64,000 nucleotides of DNA from an uncultured Bacteroidales bacterium (GCA_944323805.1 CALUTW010000001.1:169150-233149); one strand, 5' to 3'. Shown: positions 54,758-63,874, numbered from the stretch's first letter. Notes: generated by a model not told the origin, from the letters alone. Program-made: numbers and translations.

Positions 54758-55911
54758 CAGACCGGACAATCGGATTACTGGCTGCTGTCCTGGCTATCTG
54801 TATGATATCAGGCTGCAGGTCGCATGGAAGCCGTACTGATGCCTATGGCAAGGCGATTTACGTACCTGAATACGCATCCGGTTTCGAGATTGCCGGAAAG
54901 GACGGATGCAGAAGCACCATCATCAGGACTCTCGCGGCATGGCAAGGGACGGATTCCACGGCGATATCCGAACTTTTCATTGCAAGGAGAGGGGAAAGAC
55001 CTCCTGAGGGATTTGCCGGACAGACGATAACAGGCCATGCATCACGCATAACTGCAATGTCATCCTCATACATAGGGTTGCTGTCATGCATAGATGCCTG
55101 CGACAGTGTCACGGCAATATCCGGGAAACAATTCATATCCGATGAAACGGTAAGGGACAGGATTGATGATATAATTGAGGCCGGCAGCGATGCGGATCCG
55201 GATTATGAAGCTCTCCTGAATGCAGGGACAGACCTTGTCCTTATCTACGGCATCGCATCTTCGAGTCCCATGGAAAAGAAGCTAAAGACATTGGGGATAC
55301 CATATCTTTACATGGGCGAATATCTGGAGACAGACCCTCTCGGACGAGCGGAATGGATGGTCGTACTTGCCGAGATTATCGGGGACAGGAAGAGGGGAGA
55401 GCAGGCTTTCAGGGAAATCTGCCGCAGATATGACTCCCTGAAGACAGTCGCCGCCGGACTGGCTGCAATGCACAGGAGGCCGACTGTAATGCTCAACGCA
55501 CCATACGGGGACTCGTGGTACATGGCATCCCCCGTGAGCTCTGTCGCAAGGATGATAGATGATGCCGGAGGCAAATATGCATATGATGCACACAAGACCA
55601 ACAGGTCGGTGCCGGTCAGCCGGGAGGAGGCCTTTGTCCTTGCATCCGGTGCAGACATATGGCTGGACACAGGAAGCATAGGAAGCATCGATGAACTGAA
55701 GAGGGCTTGCCCGGGCTTTGCGGCAGTGAAATGCGTACGGGAGGGGAAAGTGTACAATAATGACGCACGGATGTCGCCGGGAGGCGGCAATGAGTTCTGG
55801 GAGACCTCGCCGGCAAGACCGGACATGGTCCTTGAAGACCTCATCCGTATCTTCTATTATCCTATGGACGGAGACAAGGAAGAGCTGCATTACTACAGGA
55901 GGCTTGAATGA
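54754..55911 (+). CDS. btuF: Cobalamin ABC transporter substrate-binding lipoprotein (BtuF-like)
   Basis: Binds cobalamin in the periplasm and delivers it to BtuCD. It has 385 residues from the ATG overlapping the btuB stop (ATGA); a start 18 bases earlier is also open. Lipobox ISGC gives Cys21, so the protein is membrane-anchored. The fold is the periplasmic-binding type III with two lobes (ITAMSSSYIGLLSCIDACDS, LLNAGTDLVLIYGIASSSPM, IPYLYMGEYLETDPLGRAEW, SGADIWLDTGSIGSIDELKR). Siderophore-binding homologues look alike, but the operon indicates cobalamin. Its stop overlaps the btuC start. Confidence 0.92.
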   Translation: MTDRTIGLLAAVLAICMISGCRSHGSRTDAYGKAIYVPEYASGFEIAGKDGCRSTIIRTLAAWQGTDSTAISELFIARRGERPPEGFAGQTITGHASRITAMSSSYIGLLSCIDACDSVTAISGKQFISDETVRDRIDDIIEAGSDADPDYEALLNAGTDLVLIYGIASSSPMEKKLKTLGIPYLYMGEYLETDPLGRAEWMVVLAEIIGDRKRGEQAFREICRRYDSLKTVAAGLAAMHRRPTVMLNAPYGDSWYMASPVSSVARMIDDAGGKYAYDAHKTNRSVPVSREEAFVLASGADIWLDTGSIGSIDELKRACPGFAAVKCVREGKVYNNDARMSPGGGNEFWETSPARPDMVLEDLIRIFYYPMDGDKEELHYYRRLE

Positions 55912-56909
55912 TGACAGGGAAGAAAAGATTGCTGTTTGCCGTTTTCTCCCCGTTGGTGCTGTGTGCGCTGATTCTGGCGGACATGACAGCAGGGGCGGCA
56001 GACATAGGCATGTCCGGGATAATAAAGTCTTTTACAGGCGGGGATGTCCCGGACCGGACCAGGACCATAATACTTGAAATCAGAGGGGTGCGGACCGCTT
56101 CCGCCCTTCTTGCCGGCATGGCGGTATCCGTATGCGGGCTCATGATGCAGACGCTATTCAGGAATCCTCTTGCCGGCCCGTATGTGCTCGGAATTAATTC
56201 CGGGGCATCGCTCGGTGCCGCCCTGTTTGTACTGGGTATTCCGGCCGCATGGTCCGGCAGCAGTATCATTGCAGGTGCCGGACTCGCAGGGGCTGCGTGG
56301 ATCGGAGCAGGTACTGTAATGGCTGTCATGGCGATAGCCAGCGCCAGGCTTAAGGATATAATGGCCGTGCTGATACTGGGACTCATGCTCAGTGCCGGGA
56401 TTGATGCAATGGTGCAGGCGCTGCAGTTCTTCAGTGATGAGACAGCACTTAAATCATATGTGCTATGGACAATGGGGACTTTGGGAGGGGTGTCCTCTGG
56501 GCAGCTTCCTGTCATGGCCGCTGCCGTCCTTTCAGGTGCTGTCCTTGCCGGATTTTCTGTCAAATCCCTGAATCTGCTGCTGCTCGGGGAAGAATATGCA
56601 GCGACAATGGGACTTGATGTCAAGACAGCACGGAATGTGATATACGCATCAACTGTCCTTCTTGCAGGGACTGTCACTGCATTCTGCGGGCCGATAGGTT
56701 TCCTTGGCCTTGCATCCCCGCATATCGCGAGATTCCTGACAGGGACATCGGACCACAGGATACTGCTCCCCGGGACTGCAATGACAGGTGCGATACTCAT
56801 GACAGCATGCGACATCCTGTCAAAGGTCAGCCATCTGCCGGTAAATGTAATGACTTCCCTCCTTGGAATACCGGTCGTAATATGGATTGTATTGAAATTC
56901 AGACAATGA
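55908..56909 (+). CDS. btuC: Cobalamin ABC transporter permease (BtuC-like, FecCD family)
   Basis: Inner-membrane channel, 333 residues with about ten helices. FecCD-family landmarks: RGVRTASALLAGMAVSVCGL, GLMMQTLFRNPLAGPYVLGI with the following NSGASLGAAL, GEEYAATMGLDVKTARNVIY, and the C-terminal GPIGFLGLASPHIARFLTG with LLPGTAMTGAILMTACDILS. It starts inside the btuF stop (ATGATGA) and the ATPase gene follows 1 base after its stop. Function as the cobalamin channel follows from the operon. Confidence 0.95.
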   Translation: MMTGKKRLLFAVFSPLVLCALILADMTAGAADIGMSGIIKSFTGGDVPDRTRTIILEIRGVRTASALLAGMAVSVCGLMMQTLFRNPLAGPYVLGINSGASLGAALFVLGIPAAWSGSSIIAGAGLAGAAWIGAGTVMAVMAIASARLKDIMAVLILGLMLSAGIDAMVQALQFFSDETALKSYVLWTMGTLGGVSSGQLPVMAAAVLSGAVLAGFSVKSLNLLLLGEEYAATMGLDVKTARNVIYASTVLLAGTVTAFCGPIGFLGLASPHIARFLTGTSDHRILLPGTAMTGAILMTACDILSKVSHLPVNVMTSLLGIPVVIWIVLKFRQ

Positions 56910-56910
56910 T

Positions 56911-57639
56911 ATGATAAGCATCAGTAATCTTTCGGCCGGCTACAGCAGACATGCTCCTGTACTGTCAGGTGTGGATGCCGTATTGCCGTCGGGTGCACTC
57001 ATCGCAATGGTCGGGTGCAACGGTTCGGGCAAGAGTACCCTTCTGCGTACAATCGCAGGACTTCTCCACCCTCTGTCAGGCTCTGTTTCATATGACGGGA
57101 AACAGGTCGGGACTGCATCCCCGGCGGAACTTGCCAGGATGCGTGCATTCGTAGGTACGCAGAAGATACGTGTCCCGGGACTGACATGCCATAATCTTGT
57201 CGCCATGGGACGTGCACCATACACAGGCTGGGCCGGAAGTCTGTCAGACGATGATGAAAAGGCTGTCGGACTGGCACTTGAGGCAACTGGAATGGAGAAA
57301 TTCCGGGACAGGGACATGGACAGCATTTCCGACGGGGAATGCCAGATGATTGCCATAGCGCGCGCTATAGCCCAGGATACCCCAGTGATACTGCTCGATG
57401 AACCTACGGCATTTCTCGACTTCCCGAACAGGCGCAGGACTGCCGCACTTCTGAAAAGCCTGACGTGCGATAATGGCAGGACTGTCATATATTCAACCCA
57501 TGACATTGAGCTGGCTGCAGAATATTCAGACCTCCTGCTTCTTGTCAGACGCAACGGGATATTTGTCTCAGCCCCCTCATCTGCCGAGATGAAAGCAGAG
57601 ATATCCGCAGCCTTTTTCAATACAGGACACTCCCGATAG
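56911..57639 (+). CDS. btuD: Cobalamin ABC transporter ATPase (BtuD-like)
   Basis: Powers the BtuC channel. It has 242 residues. Walker A is GCNGSGKSTLLRTIAG, Walker B with catalytic Glu is PVILLDEPTAFLD, and the switch His is in YSTHDIELAAEYSD. The signature loop reads ISDGECQM instead of LSGGQ; the central Gly is kept, so binding of ATP at the dimer interface should be possible, and similar SDGE loops occur in FepC/BtuD-like proteins of Bacteroidetes. It is the last gene of the B12 operon and its end overlaps a convergent decayed gene by 23 bases. Confidence 0.95.
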   Translation: MISISNLSAGYSRHAPVLSGVDAVLPSGALIAMVGCNGSGKSTLLRTIAGLLHPLSGSVSYDGKQVGTASPAELARMRAFVGTQKIRVPGLTCHNLVAMGRAPYTGWAGSLSDDDEKAVGLALEATGMEKFRDRDMDSISDGECQMIAIARAIAQDTPVILLDEPTAFLDFPNRRRTAALLKSLTCDNGRTVIYSTHDIELAAEYSDLLLLVRRNGIFVSAPSSAEMKAEISAAFFNTGHSR

Positions 57640-58000
57640 GCCGTGTGATAAGCTTTACTGTTTTGTCAGCATCAAGTTCTGTACTGCAGACAGATTCGAT
57701 TTCTTCAATAATTTCAATGCAGCGTTTTCGGGCTATGCGGATGCCTGTGCCAGCAGAAATGATATCTTCCAGGCTTGGATTGCCAGAATATCTGACAGAT
57801 GTTGCATGTTCGCCTCTGATTCCCTCCGGGGAGTAGGTAATGCCGCTTTCTATGAAATATACATTCCTGTCAAATGTTCCTGCACTGATGATCAGGGACT
57901 TTGCCGGAAAACAGACCTGCTCAAAGTTATCAGTCAATGCCTTCAACGCATTATCCGAAACAGGGTAAAGGTCTTTGATTTTCCGAATGATATTATTCAT
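57617..58000 (-). pseudogene. Decayed Crp/Fnr-family regulator fragment
   Basis: A 127-codon frame whose first 55 residues look like the start of a Bacteroidetes Crp-like sensor domain (IKDLYPVSDNALKALTDNFE, IISAGTFDRNVYFIESGI). After that it loses the expected pattern: only short echoes remain (GEHATSVRYSG, NPSLEDIISAGTGI) with apparent deletions, and the C-terminal helix-turn-helix is absent. Whole members have about 190 residues. The 3' end runs into btuD by 23 bases, so the missing part was probably lost there. It could still make a short protein. It lies 18 bases downstream of rarA. Confidence 0.5.
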
Positions 58001-58018
58001 GCTGTCATTGTTATGAGC

Positions 58019-59329
58019 CTAATACCCGTATTTTTTCCACAGGGAAGCAAGCCTCCGCCGCATCTCCTCTTCCTTCCTGTTGTCGGCCGGGTCATACAGC
58101 CTGGTCCCGGCAAGGTCTGCAGGCATGAACTCAAGGTCGGCGAAATGTCCCGGATAGTCATGGGCATACATGTATCCGTCACTGTATCCGAGGTCTTCCA
58201 TCAGTTTTGTTGGTGCATTGCGGAGATAAAGGGGAACGGAAGAGGTCTGTGTCCTGGAAGCCAGTTCCATTGCCTTGTCTATTGCAAGATATGCGGAATT
58301 GCTCTTGGGGGAAGCTGCAAGATAGATTGTTGTCTCGGAAAGCGGTATGCGGGCTTCAGGCATACCGATGCTATGTACAATCCGGAAGCATGAATCAGCC
58401 AGAAGCAATGCATTCGGATTGGCCAGACCGATATCCTCGGCAGCAAGTATGCACAGCCTCCGGGCTATGAACAGAGGGTCCTCGCCGCCGGCAAGCATCC
58501 GTCCCAGATAGTATACGGCGGCATTGGGGTCGGAACCGCGCACGCTTTTTATGAAAGCGGAGATTATGTCGTAATGCATCTCTCCGCCCTTGTCATATAT
58601 TGCCGTATTCTCCTGAAGACATGATGTGACAGTATTGTTGTCGATTACGGCCTGCTTCCCTCCGGGAAAAGAGTTTACACACATCTCAAGGATATTCAGC
58701 AGTTTCCTGGCATCTCCTCCGGAATAGCGGAAAAGCGCGTCAGTCTCCGTAACCTTGATATCCATCGTCCTGAGGAGCACGTCCTCCTTCAGCGTCCTGT
58801 CCAGAAGTTCCTTCAGGTCTGCCGGACCGAGGCTTTTCAGCACAAAGACCTGGCATCTTGAAAGCAATGGAGTATTGACCTCAAAGGACGGATTTTCAGT
58901 TGTCGCACCTATCAGTACGATTGTACCGTCCTCGACAGCCCCGAGCAATGCATCCTGCTGCGACTTGCTGAAACGGTGGATTTCATCGATGAACAGTATC
59001 GGTGCAGCGCCGGAGGAGAAGACCGACCCGCCCCTGGCCCTGTCTATCACTTCCCGGACCTCCTTGACCCCGGCACTGACAGCCGACAGGGTATGGAACT
59101 CCCTTCCGAGACTGTGCGCGATTATTCTTGCGAGCGTGGTCTTGCCGACACCTGGAGGCCCCCAGAGAATAAATGATGTGAGGTTGCCGCTCTCTATCAT
59201 TTTCCTCAGGACACCACCTTCTCCAACAAGATGCTTCTGCCCCACATACCCCTCGAGAGTATGCGGTCTCATTCTTTCCGGAAGGGGAGGAAGCATCGCG
59301 CTCCTTCCAATATTTTCATCGAATTCCAT
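58019..59329 (-). CDS. rarA: Replication-associated recombination protein A (RarA/MgsA)
   Basis: AAA+ ATPase of the clamp-loader type acting at stalled replication forks. It has 436 residues. Seen: LAERMRP-like start (LPERMRPHTLEGYVGQKHLV), Walker A WGPPGVGKTTLARIIA, Walker B ILFIDEIHRFSKSQQDALLG, sensor 1 GATTENPSFEVNTPLLSRC, sensor 2 YSGGDARKLLNILEM, and the C-terminal tetramerisation region starting SAFIKSVRGSDPNAAVYYLG. A TAnnTTTG match (59334-59341, minus) lies 5 bases before this ATG, so a start at MLPPLPERM (59296) is also plausible. Confidence 0.95.
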   Translation of the reverse strand: MEFDENIGRSAMLPPLPERMRPHTLEGYVGQKHLVGEGGVLRKMIESGNLTSFILWGPPGVGKTTLARIIAHSLGREFHTLSAVSAGVKEVREVIDRARGGSVFSSGAAPILFIDEIHRFSKSQQDALLGAVEDGTIVLIGATTENPSFEVNTPLLSRCQVFVLKSLGPADLKELLDRTLKEDVLLRTMDIKVTETDALFRYSGGDARKLLNILEMCVNSFPGGKQAVIDNNTVTSCLQENTAIYDKGGEMHYDIISAFIKSVRGSDPNAAVYYLGRMLAGGEDPLFIARRLCILAAEDIGLANPNALLLADSCFRIVHSIGMPEARIPLSETTIYLAASPKSNSAYLAIDKAMELASRTQTSSVPLYLRNAPTKLMEDLGYSDGYMYAHDYPGHFADLEFMPADLAGTRLYDPADNRKEEEMRRRLASLWKKYGY

Positions 59330-59389
59330 ATTGCAAAAATACTAAAAAGAATTTTTTCAAAACAGCCGTGCCGGATATGGAGAATGCAA

Positions 59390-59397
59390 TATTTTTG
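59390..59397 (+). promoter_or_regulatory. Predicted -7 element of pyruvate kinase promoter (TATTTTTG)
   Basis: Exact TAnnTTTG match 29 bases before the pyk ATG. No good -33 element at the ideal spacing. Confidence 0.5.
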
Positions 59398-59426
59398 TTA
59401 ATTTCGCACGTCAAAATTTGTAAGAG

Positions 59427-60830
59427 ATGACAAAGAAGAAGACGAAGATAATATGTACCATATCCGATATCAATTGCGGAGTGGAATTCATACAGAGGCT
59501 GTATGAAAGCGGGATGAATGTCGTCAGGATCAATTCTGCCCATGCATCTGTCGAAGGCGCACAGAAGATCGTGGACAATGTCAGGAAAGTATCGGACAAG
59601 ATAGCCATCATGATAGATACGAAAGGCCCGGAAGTCAGGCTTACGGCGACCGAGAACCCTGACGGCTATCTCGTGGAGACAGGGGACTGGATAGAGGTCC
59701 ATAACGGTCCAGACAGGATCAGTACCAAGCAGGTCCTCTATACTACGTATGCAGGCTTCGTCAACGATGTCCCTGTCGGGGCACATGTGCTCATAGATGA
59801 CGGGGCGATCGACCTGTTCGTCACAGGCAAGGATGACGGGAAGCTGCTCTGCGAGGTGCAGAATTCCGGTGTGCTGAAGGGGAAGAAAAGTGTCAACGTC
59901 CCCAATGTGCATATTTCCCTGCCGGCACTCAGCGAGAAAGACCGCAGGTTCGTCCAGTGGGCGATAGATGCGAACATCGACTTCATCGCACATTCTTTTG
60001 TTAGGTCAAAGGACGACCTGACTGAGATCCAGGAGATACTGAACAGGAACAACAGCCATCTGAAGATAATCTCCAAGATAGAAAACCAGCAGGGAATCGA
60101 CAACCTCTATGAGATACTGTCATATTGCTACGGGGTAATGGTGGCAAGGGGAGACCTCGGTGTCGAGATTCCTGCAGAAAGGATTCCTCTGCTGCAGAAG
60201 GAGATGATCCACATGTGCCGTCTGCGCAAGAAGCCGGTCATCATAGCTACCCAGATGCTGCACAGCATGATAGAGAACCCGCGTCCGACCAGGGCCGAGG
60301 TCACGGATGTGGCGAACGCCATTTTCCAGAGTACCGATGCAATAATGCTCAGCGGAGAGACGGCAAACGGAAAATACCCTGTGGAAGCGGTCAAGACAAT
60401 GTCGAAGATAGCCATAGAGGCCGAGAAGACAAGTGACATATCGCTGGAACTGAATCTCGACAAGGCAATGAAGCCTATTGCGGCAGTCCTCGCCAAGAGC
60501 CTGGTGGAATCCACCCAGTATCTTCCTGTAAAAGCCATAATATTCGATACATGGACAGGACGTACGGGACGGTATCTGGCGGAATTCCGTCCGAAGGTGC
60601 CGATATATGCCATGTGCTATAACGACTATACCATGAGGGAGCTTGCACTTACATACGACATATATTCCTACAGGTTCGCCATGCAGACAAGCAAGGAGTC
60701 CTTTGTGAAGAACTCGATCGAGCTTCTTCTCGAAGACGGGAAGGTATCGAAAGGCGACCTTGTGGCATTCATCGGAGGCAGCTTCAAGGAAGAGCTGGGG
60801 GCGACATACATGGAATTCAAATACGTATAG
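59427..60830 (+). CDS. pyk: Pyruvate kinase
   Basis: Last step of glycolysis: PEP plus ADP to pyruvate plus ATP. It has 467 residues. The barrel carries KIICTISDINCGVEFIQRLY, VVRINSAHAS, IMIDTKGPEVRLT, the catalytic lysine in IISKIENQQGIDN, MVARGDLGVEIP and TRAEVTDVANAIF. The B domain interrupts the barrel (residues ~70-160). The C-terminal regulatory domain is present (VKAIIFDTWTGRTGRYLAEF). NSAHAS replaces NFSHGS of the textbook enzyme, as in other Bacteroidetes. The GNAT gene follows 3 bases later. Confidence 0.96.
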   Translation: MTKKKTKIICTISDINCGVEFIQRLYESGMNVVRINSAHASVEGAQKIVDNVRKVSDKIAIMIDTKGPEVRLTATENPDGYLVETGDWIEVHNGPDRISTKQVLYTTYAGFVNDVPVGAHVLIDDGAIDLFVTGKDDGKLLCEVQNSGVLKGKKSVNVPNVHISLPALSEKDRRFVQWAIDANIDFIAHSFVRSKDDLTEIQEILNRNNSHLKIISKIENQQGIDNLYEILSYCYGVMVARGDLGVEIPAERIPLLQKEMIHMCRLRKKPVIIATQMLHSMIENPRPTRAEVTDVANAIFQSTDAIMLSGETANGKYPVEAVKTMSKIAIEAEKTSDISLELNLDKAMKPIAAVLAKSLVESTQYLPVKAIIFDTWTGRTGRYLAEFRPKVPIYAMCYNDYTMRELALTYDIYSYRFAMQTSKESFVKNSIELLLEDGKVSKGDLVAFIGGSFKEELGATYMEFKYV

Positions 60831-60833
60831 GAA

Positions 60834-61415
60834 ATGTCAGAGGTAACTATCAGACCGGCAATGCCGGAAGACGCTCAGGCCATCGCATGGCTTCTGATGG
60901 CTGCGTGGCCCGTCGAGTCATTCCTCGGTATGAATCCTGGCATGACTGAAGAGGAATTCGCCGACATAGTAAGCGGATATGTCAAGGCGGAGGACACATT
61001 ATACAGCTATACCAATACTATAGTAGCTGTCGCAGGAGACGGGATATGCGGAGCAATCAACGGATATGACGGTGCGAAGTACGAGAGTCTGAAAAAGCCG
61101 ATAATTGAGGATTTCCGGAAACGGTTTCCCGGGGACTCTTCGGACTTTGCAAGGGTGCGTGAGACCGAAGCAGGGGAATTCTATCTGGATTCGATAGGCG
61201 TATCGGGCAATATGCGCTCGATGGGTATAGGCTCAAAGCTGTTCGAGGCAATGCTTGAAAGGGCAAGAAAGGCCGGTTTCAGGAAAGCCGGGCTCATTGT
61301 CGACACGGACAAGCCCAAGGCCGAGGCCCTGTACCTCAGGCTTGGCTTCAAGGTGGCAGGATACAAGGATTTCTTCGGGCACAGCATGAAACATATGCAG
61401 ATAGACCTTGACTGA
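60834..61415 (+). CDS. GNAT-family N-acetyltransferase
   Basis: Acetyl-CoA-dependent transferase of 193 residues; the acceptor is unknown. The GNAT core is at the C-terminal half: GEFYLDSIGVSGNMRSMGIG with GSKLFEAML (acetyl-CoA pyrophosphate loop, RSMGIG in place of RxxGxG/A) and ALYLRLGFKVAGYKDFFG (motif B). The N-terminal half has VTIRPAMPEDAQAIAWLLMA. It follows pyk by 3 bases and precedes a secreted protein gene by 1 base, so a shared transcript is likely. Confidence 0.9.
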   Translation: MSEVTIRPAMPEDAQAIAWLLMAAWPVESFLGMNPGMTEEEFADIVSGYVKAEDTLYSYTNTIVAVAGDGICGAINGYDGAKYESLKKPIIEDFRKRFPGDSSDFARVRETEAGEFYLDSIGVSGNMRSMGIGSKLFEAMLERARKAGFRKAGLIVDTDKPKAEALYLRLGFKVAGYKDFFGHSMKHMQIDLD

Positions 61416-61416
61416 C

Positions 61417-61953
61417 ATGATCCAGGGATACCTCAGACTTTTCGTGATATCTGCCGCATTATTGCTCCTTTCATCAGGCGCGATATCCGCCAGACCCAAA
61501 GCCTGCGGTGCCGAATTTTCATTTTCCGGGCTCTGCATCAACTTCCAGGCCTCCAATGAAGAGGATACATTCGATGATTTCTGTCTCGGAATTGATTTCT
61601 ACCGGTTCATCAACGGGGAAATCCGCCATCCCGGTGTCCGCTTTACATATGTCAGGGATTATGTCCTGGCCTCATTCTCACGTGATGATTTCGACGCCAG
61701 ATGGTTCGCCGGCCCGGGCATGACAGCCGGCTATGTCCAGGACAGGAATGCAGGATTCGGGACACTGATAGGGCTGTGCGGAAATGTGGGAATCGAGTTC
61801 GATTTCAGGATGCCGGTCTGCATTTCACTGAGTCTGATGCCGTCCTTAGCTACACATATTATCCGCAAGGATAATTCTACCGACCTGAACATATATTTCA
61901 ACGGTCTTGTTGACCTGCTGTCACCGAGACTTGGCATTAAATACAGTTTCTGA
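61417..61953 (+). CDS. Small secreted beta-barrel-like protein
   Basis: Not recognised. 178 residues from the ATG directly after the GNAT stop, with a signal peptide (LRLFVISAALLLLSSGAISA). The mature part is rich in Phe, Gly and Asp with alternating strands (AEFSFSGLCINFQAS, GVRFTYVRDYVLASF, NVGIEFDFRMPVCISLSLMP) and ends in LGIKYSF; a C-terminal Phe is typical of outer-membrane barrels. Its stop shares a base with the next start (TGATG), and that gene also codes for a small barrel-like protein, so they probably work together. Confidence 0.7.
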   Translation: MIQGYLRLFVISAALLLLSSGAISARPKACGAEFSFSGLCINFQASNEEDTFDDFCLGIDFYRFINGEIRHPGVRFTYVRDYVLASFSRDDFDARWFAGPGMTAGYVQDRNAGFGTLIGLCGNVGIEFDFRMPVCISLSLMPSLATHIIRKDNSTDLNIYFNGLVDLLSPRLGIKYSF

Positions 61954-62588
61954 TGAAGAAGGCAATTGTGTCGGTATTGCTTCTGTCTGCGGCTGTCCTC
62001 CTTGGAGCGGCTGGCATTTCTGCAGGGGAGAGGGACTTTCCACGCATTACATTCGGCATAGAGGGAAGTTTCGCGACCAATTTCTGGACATACAGCCATT
62101 TCAATTATATTGCGGACGAAGGCTACCGCGTCAACATCCGGCATAATGAACCGGATCTGCACCTGAACGGGCAGCTGCTTGCAAATGCCGGCTGCAACCT
62201 GTCCCAAAGGACCAACCTGTCCGTTTACTGCGGAATCTGCGGATTATCCACAAGGGAGATAATGATGCCGGTAAGTCTCAGATTTACTTATATGTTCGGA
62301 GACAGTCCGCTGAAAAACAGATGGATAACCTTTGCCGAGACAGGGATTATGACCGAAAGGCTGAAGCTCGAGGAGTTCTCGGCCATAGGAAAACTTGGCG
62401 GGGGATACCGTATAAGCCTGAGCCGGAGTGTCAAGCTGGACCTGCTGATGGCGTACCAGGCTGTGTTTACCCATCCTGATGTGTCAGAGATCAGCGGGGA
62501 CAAGACCATACCGGTAACAGGGGACAGGCTCCGCAGGAACAATGCGATACTCAATGCCCTGACATTCGGATTCGGGCTCTGTTTCTGA
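61953..62588 (+). CDS. Small outer-membrane beta-barrel protein
   Basis: Not assigned to a known function. 211 residues with signal peptide (MKKAIVSVLLLSAAVLLGAA). Strand-like segments follow (ITFGIEGSFATNFWTYSHFN, NLSVYCGICGLSTREIMMPV, SLRFTYMFGDSP, ITFAETGIMTER, LGGGYRISLSRSVKLDLLMA) and the last residue is Phe (FGFGLCF), both barrel traits. It overlaps the preceding gene by one base, which suggests coupled translation of two related barrels. Confidence 0.72.
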   Translation: MKKAIVSVLLLSAAVLLGAAGISAGERDFPRITFGIEGSFATNFWTYSHFNYIADEGYRVNIRHNEPDLHLNGQLLANAGCNLSQRTNLSVYCGICGLSTREIMMPVSLRFTYMFGDSPLKNRWITFAETGIMTERLKLEEFSAIGKLGGGYRISLSRSVKLDLLMAYQAVFTHPDVSEISGDKTIPVTGDRLRRNNAILNALTFGFGLCF

Positions 62589-62611
62589 TATGTTTATCCG
62601 GAAAATATCGT

Positions 62612-62619
62612 TACATTTG
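62612..62619 (+). promoter_or_regulatory. Predicted -7 element of the flavodiiron gene promoter (TACATTTG)
   Basis: Exact TAnnTTTG match in the 83-base gap before the flavodiiron gene, giving a leader of about 45 bases. The -33 region reads TATG, a poor match. Confidence 0.5.
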
Positions 62620-62671
62620 CCAAGACCGCAGAAGCGGGAAGAATACTGAACAGTTTAAATTATACAGCAAT

Positions 62672-63874
62672 ATGAACAGAAGGATTAGCGACAGGATCAG
62701 CTATGTCGGTGTAAATGACCATCATAAGGTCATATTTGAGGGACTGTGGCCGCTCCCGTTCGGAGTTACCTACAATTCATACCTTGTCAGGGATGAAAAG
62801 ACAGCACTCATAGATACGGCTGAAGCTGATTTCAGCAGGGAATATCTTGAGAATATCAGGGAGGCGGCAGAGGGCCGGAAAATAGACTATCTGATTGTCA
62901 ATCACATGGAACCCGATCATTCATCGCTCATGAAAGAGATCAGGGAGCACTATCCGGACATCACGATAGTCACCAACGCCAAGGCTGTCCCGATGATCAG
63001 TGGCTACTACGGCATAACGGACAACATAAAAGTGGTAAAGGAAGGGGAGAGCCTGTCTCTCGGTTCCTCGGAACTGGTCTTCTACATGGCGCCCATGGTG
63101 CACTGGCCTGAGACAATGGTAACATATCTCAAGGAGGAGCAGACCCTGTTCTCCGGCGATGCGTTCGGGACTTTCGGCGCCGTGGACAATGGCATAACAG
63201 ATTCAGACGCACGTCTGTGCGGATGGCTGGATGCCTCTGAAAACTGCTTTGCAGAGTTCAAGGACGAGATGACAAGATATTACTCCAATATCGTCGGGAA
63301 ATACGGCCAGACCGTCCAGGCCGCCCTTAAGAAGCTCTCAGGGCTTGACATCAGGAGGATATGCAGTACGCACGGACCGGTGTGGGAGCAGCATGTCAAG
63401 GATGTCGTATCATACTATGACAGGCTCAGCAGATATGAGGCTGAGAAAGGCGTCTGCATAGCATATGCCAGCATGTACGGCAACACTGCAGCGGCTGCAA
63501 AGGCCCTGGCTGCAGAACTTGCCGGAAGGGGAGTGAAGTATTCGCTGCACAATCTCTGCACAGAGAATGTGTCATATGCATACAGGGATGCGTTCAAGTA
63601 CGATACTATAGCGATAGGATCCCCTACATACAATAACGACATATTCCCTCCTGCATACAGCTTCATGTACGGTCTGTGCGCAAGGCTTGTCAAGAACAGG
63701 AAATTCCTTGCCTTCGGCTCCTTCACATGGGCAGGTGCAAGTGTACGTCTTCTCAATGAAATGGCACAGAAACAGGGATTCGAGCTGATATCCGAAGGGA
63801 TTTCATTCCCTCAGGGATATTCACAGGAAAAATGCGATATGGCATCAGTTGCCGATATCATTGCCGGGAAATGA
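62672..63874 (+). CDS. Flavodiiron protein (A-type flavoprotein, O2/NO reductase)
   Basis: Cytoplasmic enzyme that reduces oxygen to water or nitric oxide to N2O and so protects anaerobes. It has 400 residues. The metallo-beta-lactamase-like domain carries the diiron ligands: NHMEPDHSSLM (HxExDH), APMVHWPETM (His), LFSGDAFGTFG (Asp) and CSTHGPVWEQH (His). The flavodoxin domain starts near residue 262 (CIAYASMYGNTAAAAKALAA, IAIGSPTYNNDIFPP, FGSFTWAGA). No rubredoxin or flavin reductase extension is present. O2 versus NO preference cannot be read. Confidence 0.95.
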   Translation: MNRRISDRISYVGVNDHHKVIFEGLWPLPFGVTYNSYLVRDEKTALIDTAEADFSREYLENIREAAEGRKIDYLIVNHMEPDHSSLMKEIREHYPDITIVTNAKAVPMISGYYGITDNIKVVKEGESLSLGSSELVFYMAPMVHWPETMVTYLKEEQTLFSGDAFGTFGAVDNGITDSDARLCGWLDASENCFAEFKDEMTRYYSNIVGKYGQTVQAALKKLSGLDIRRICSTHGPVWEQHVKDVVSYYDRLSRYEAEKGVCIAYASMYGNTAAAAKALAAELAGRGVKYSLHNLCTENVSYAYRDAFKYDTIAIGSPTYNNDIFPPAYSFMYGLCARLVKNRKFLAFGSFTWAGASVRLLNEMAQKQGFELISEGISFPQGYSQEKCDMASVADIIAGK

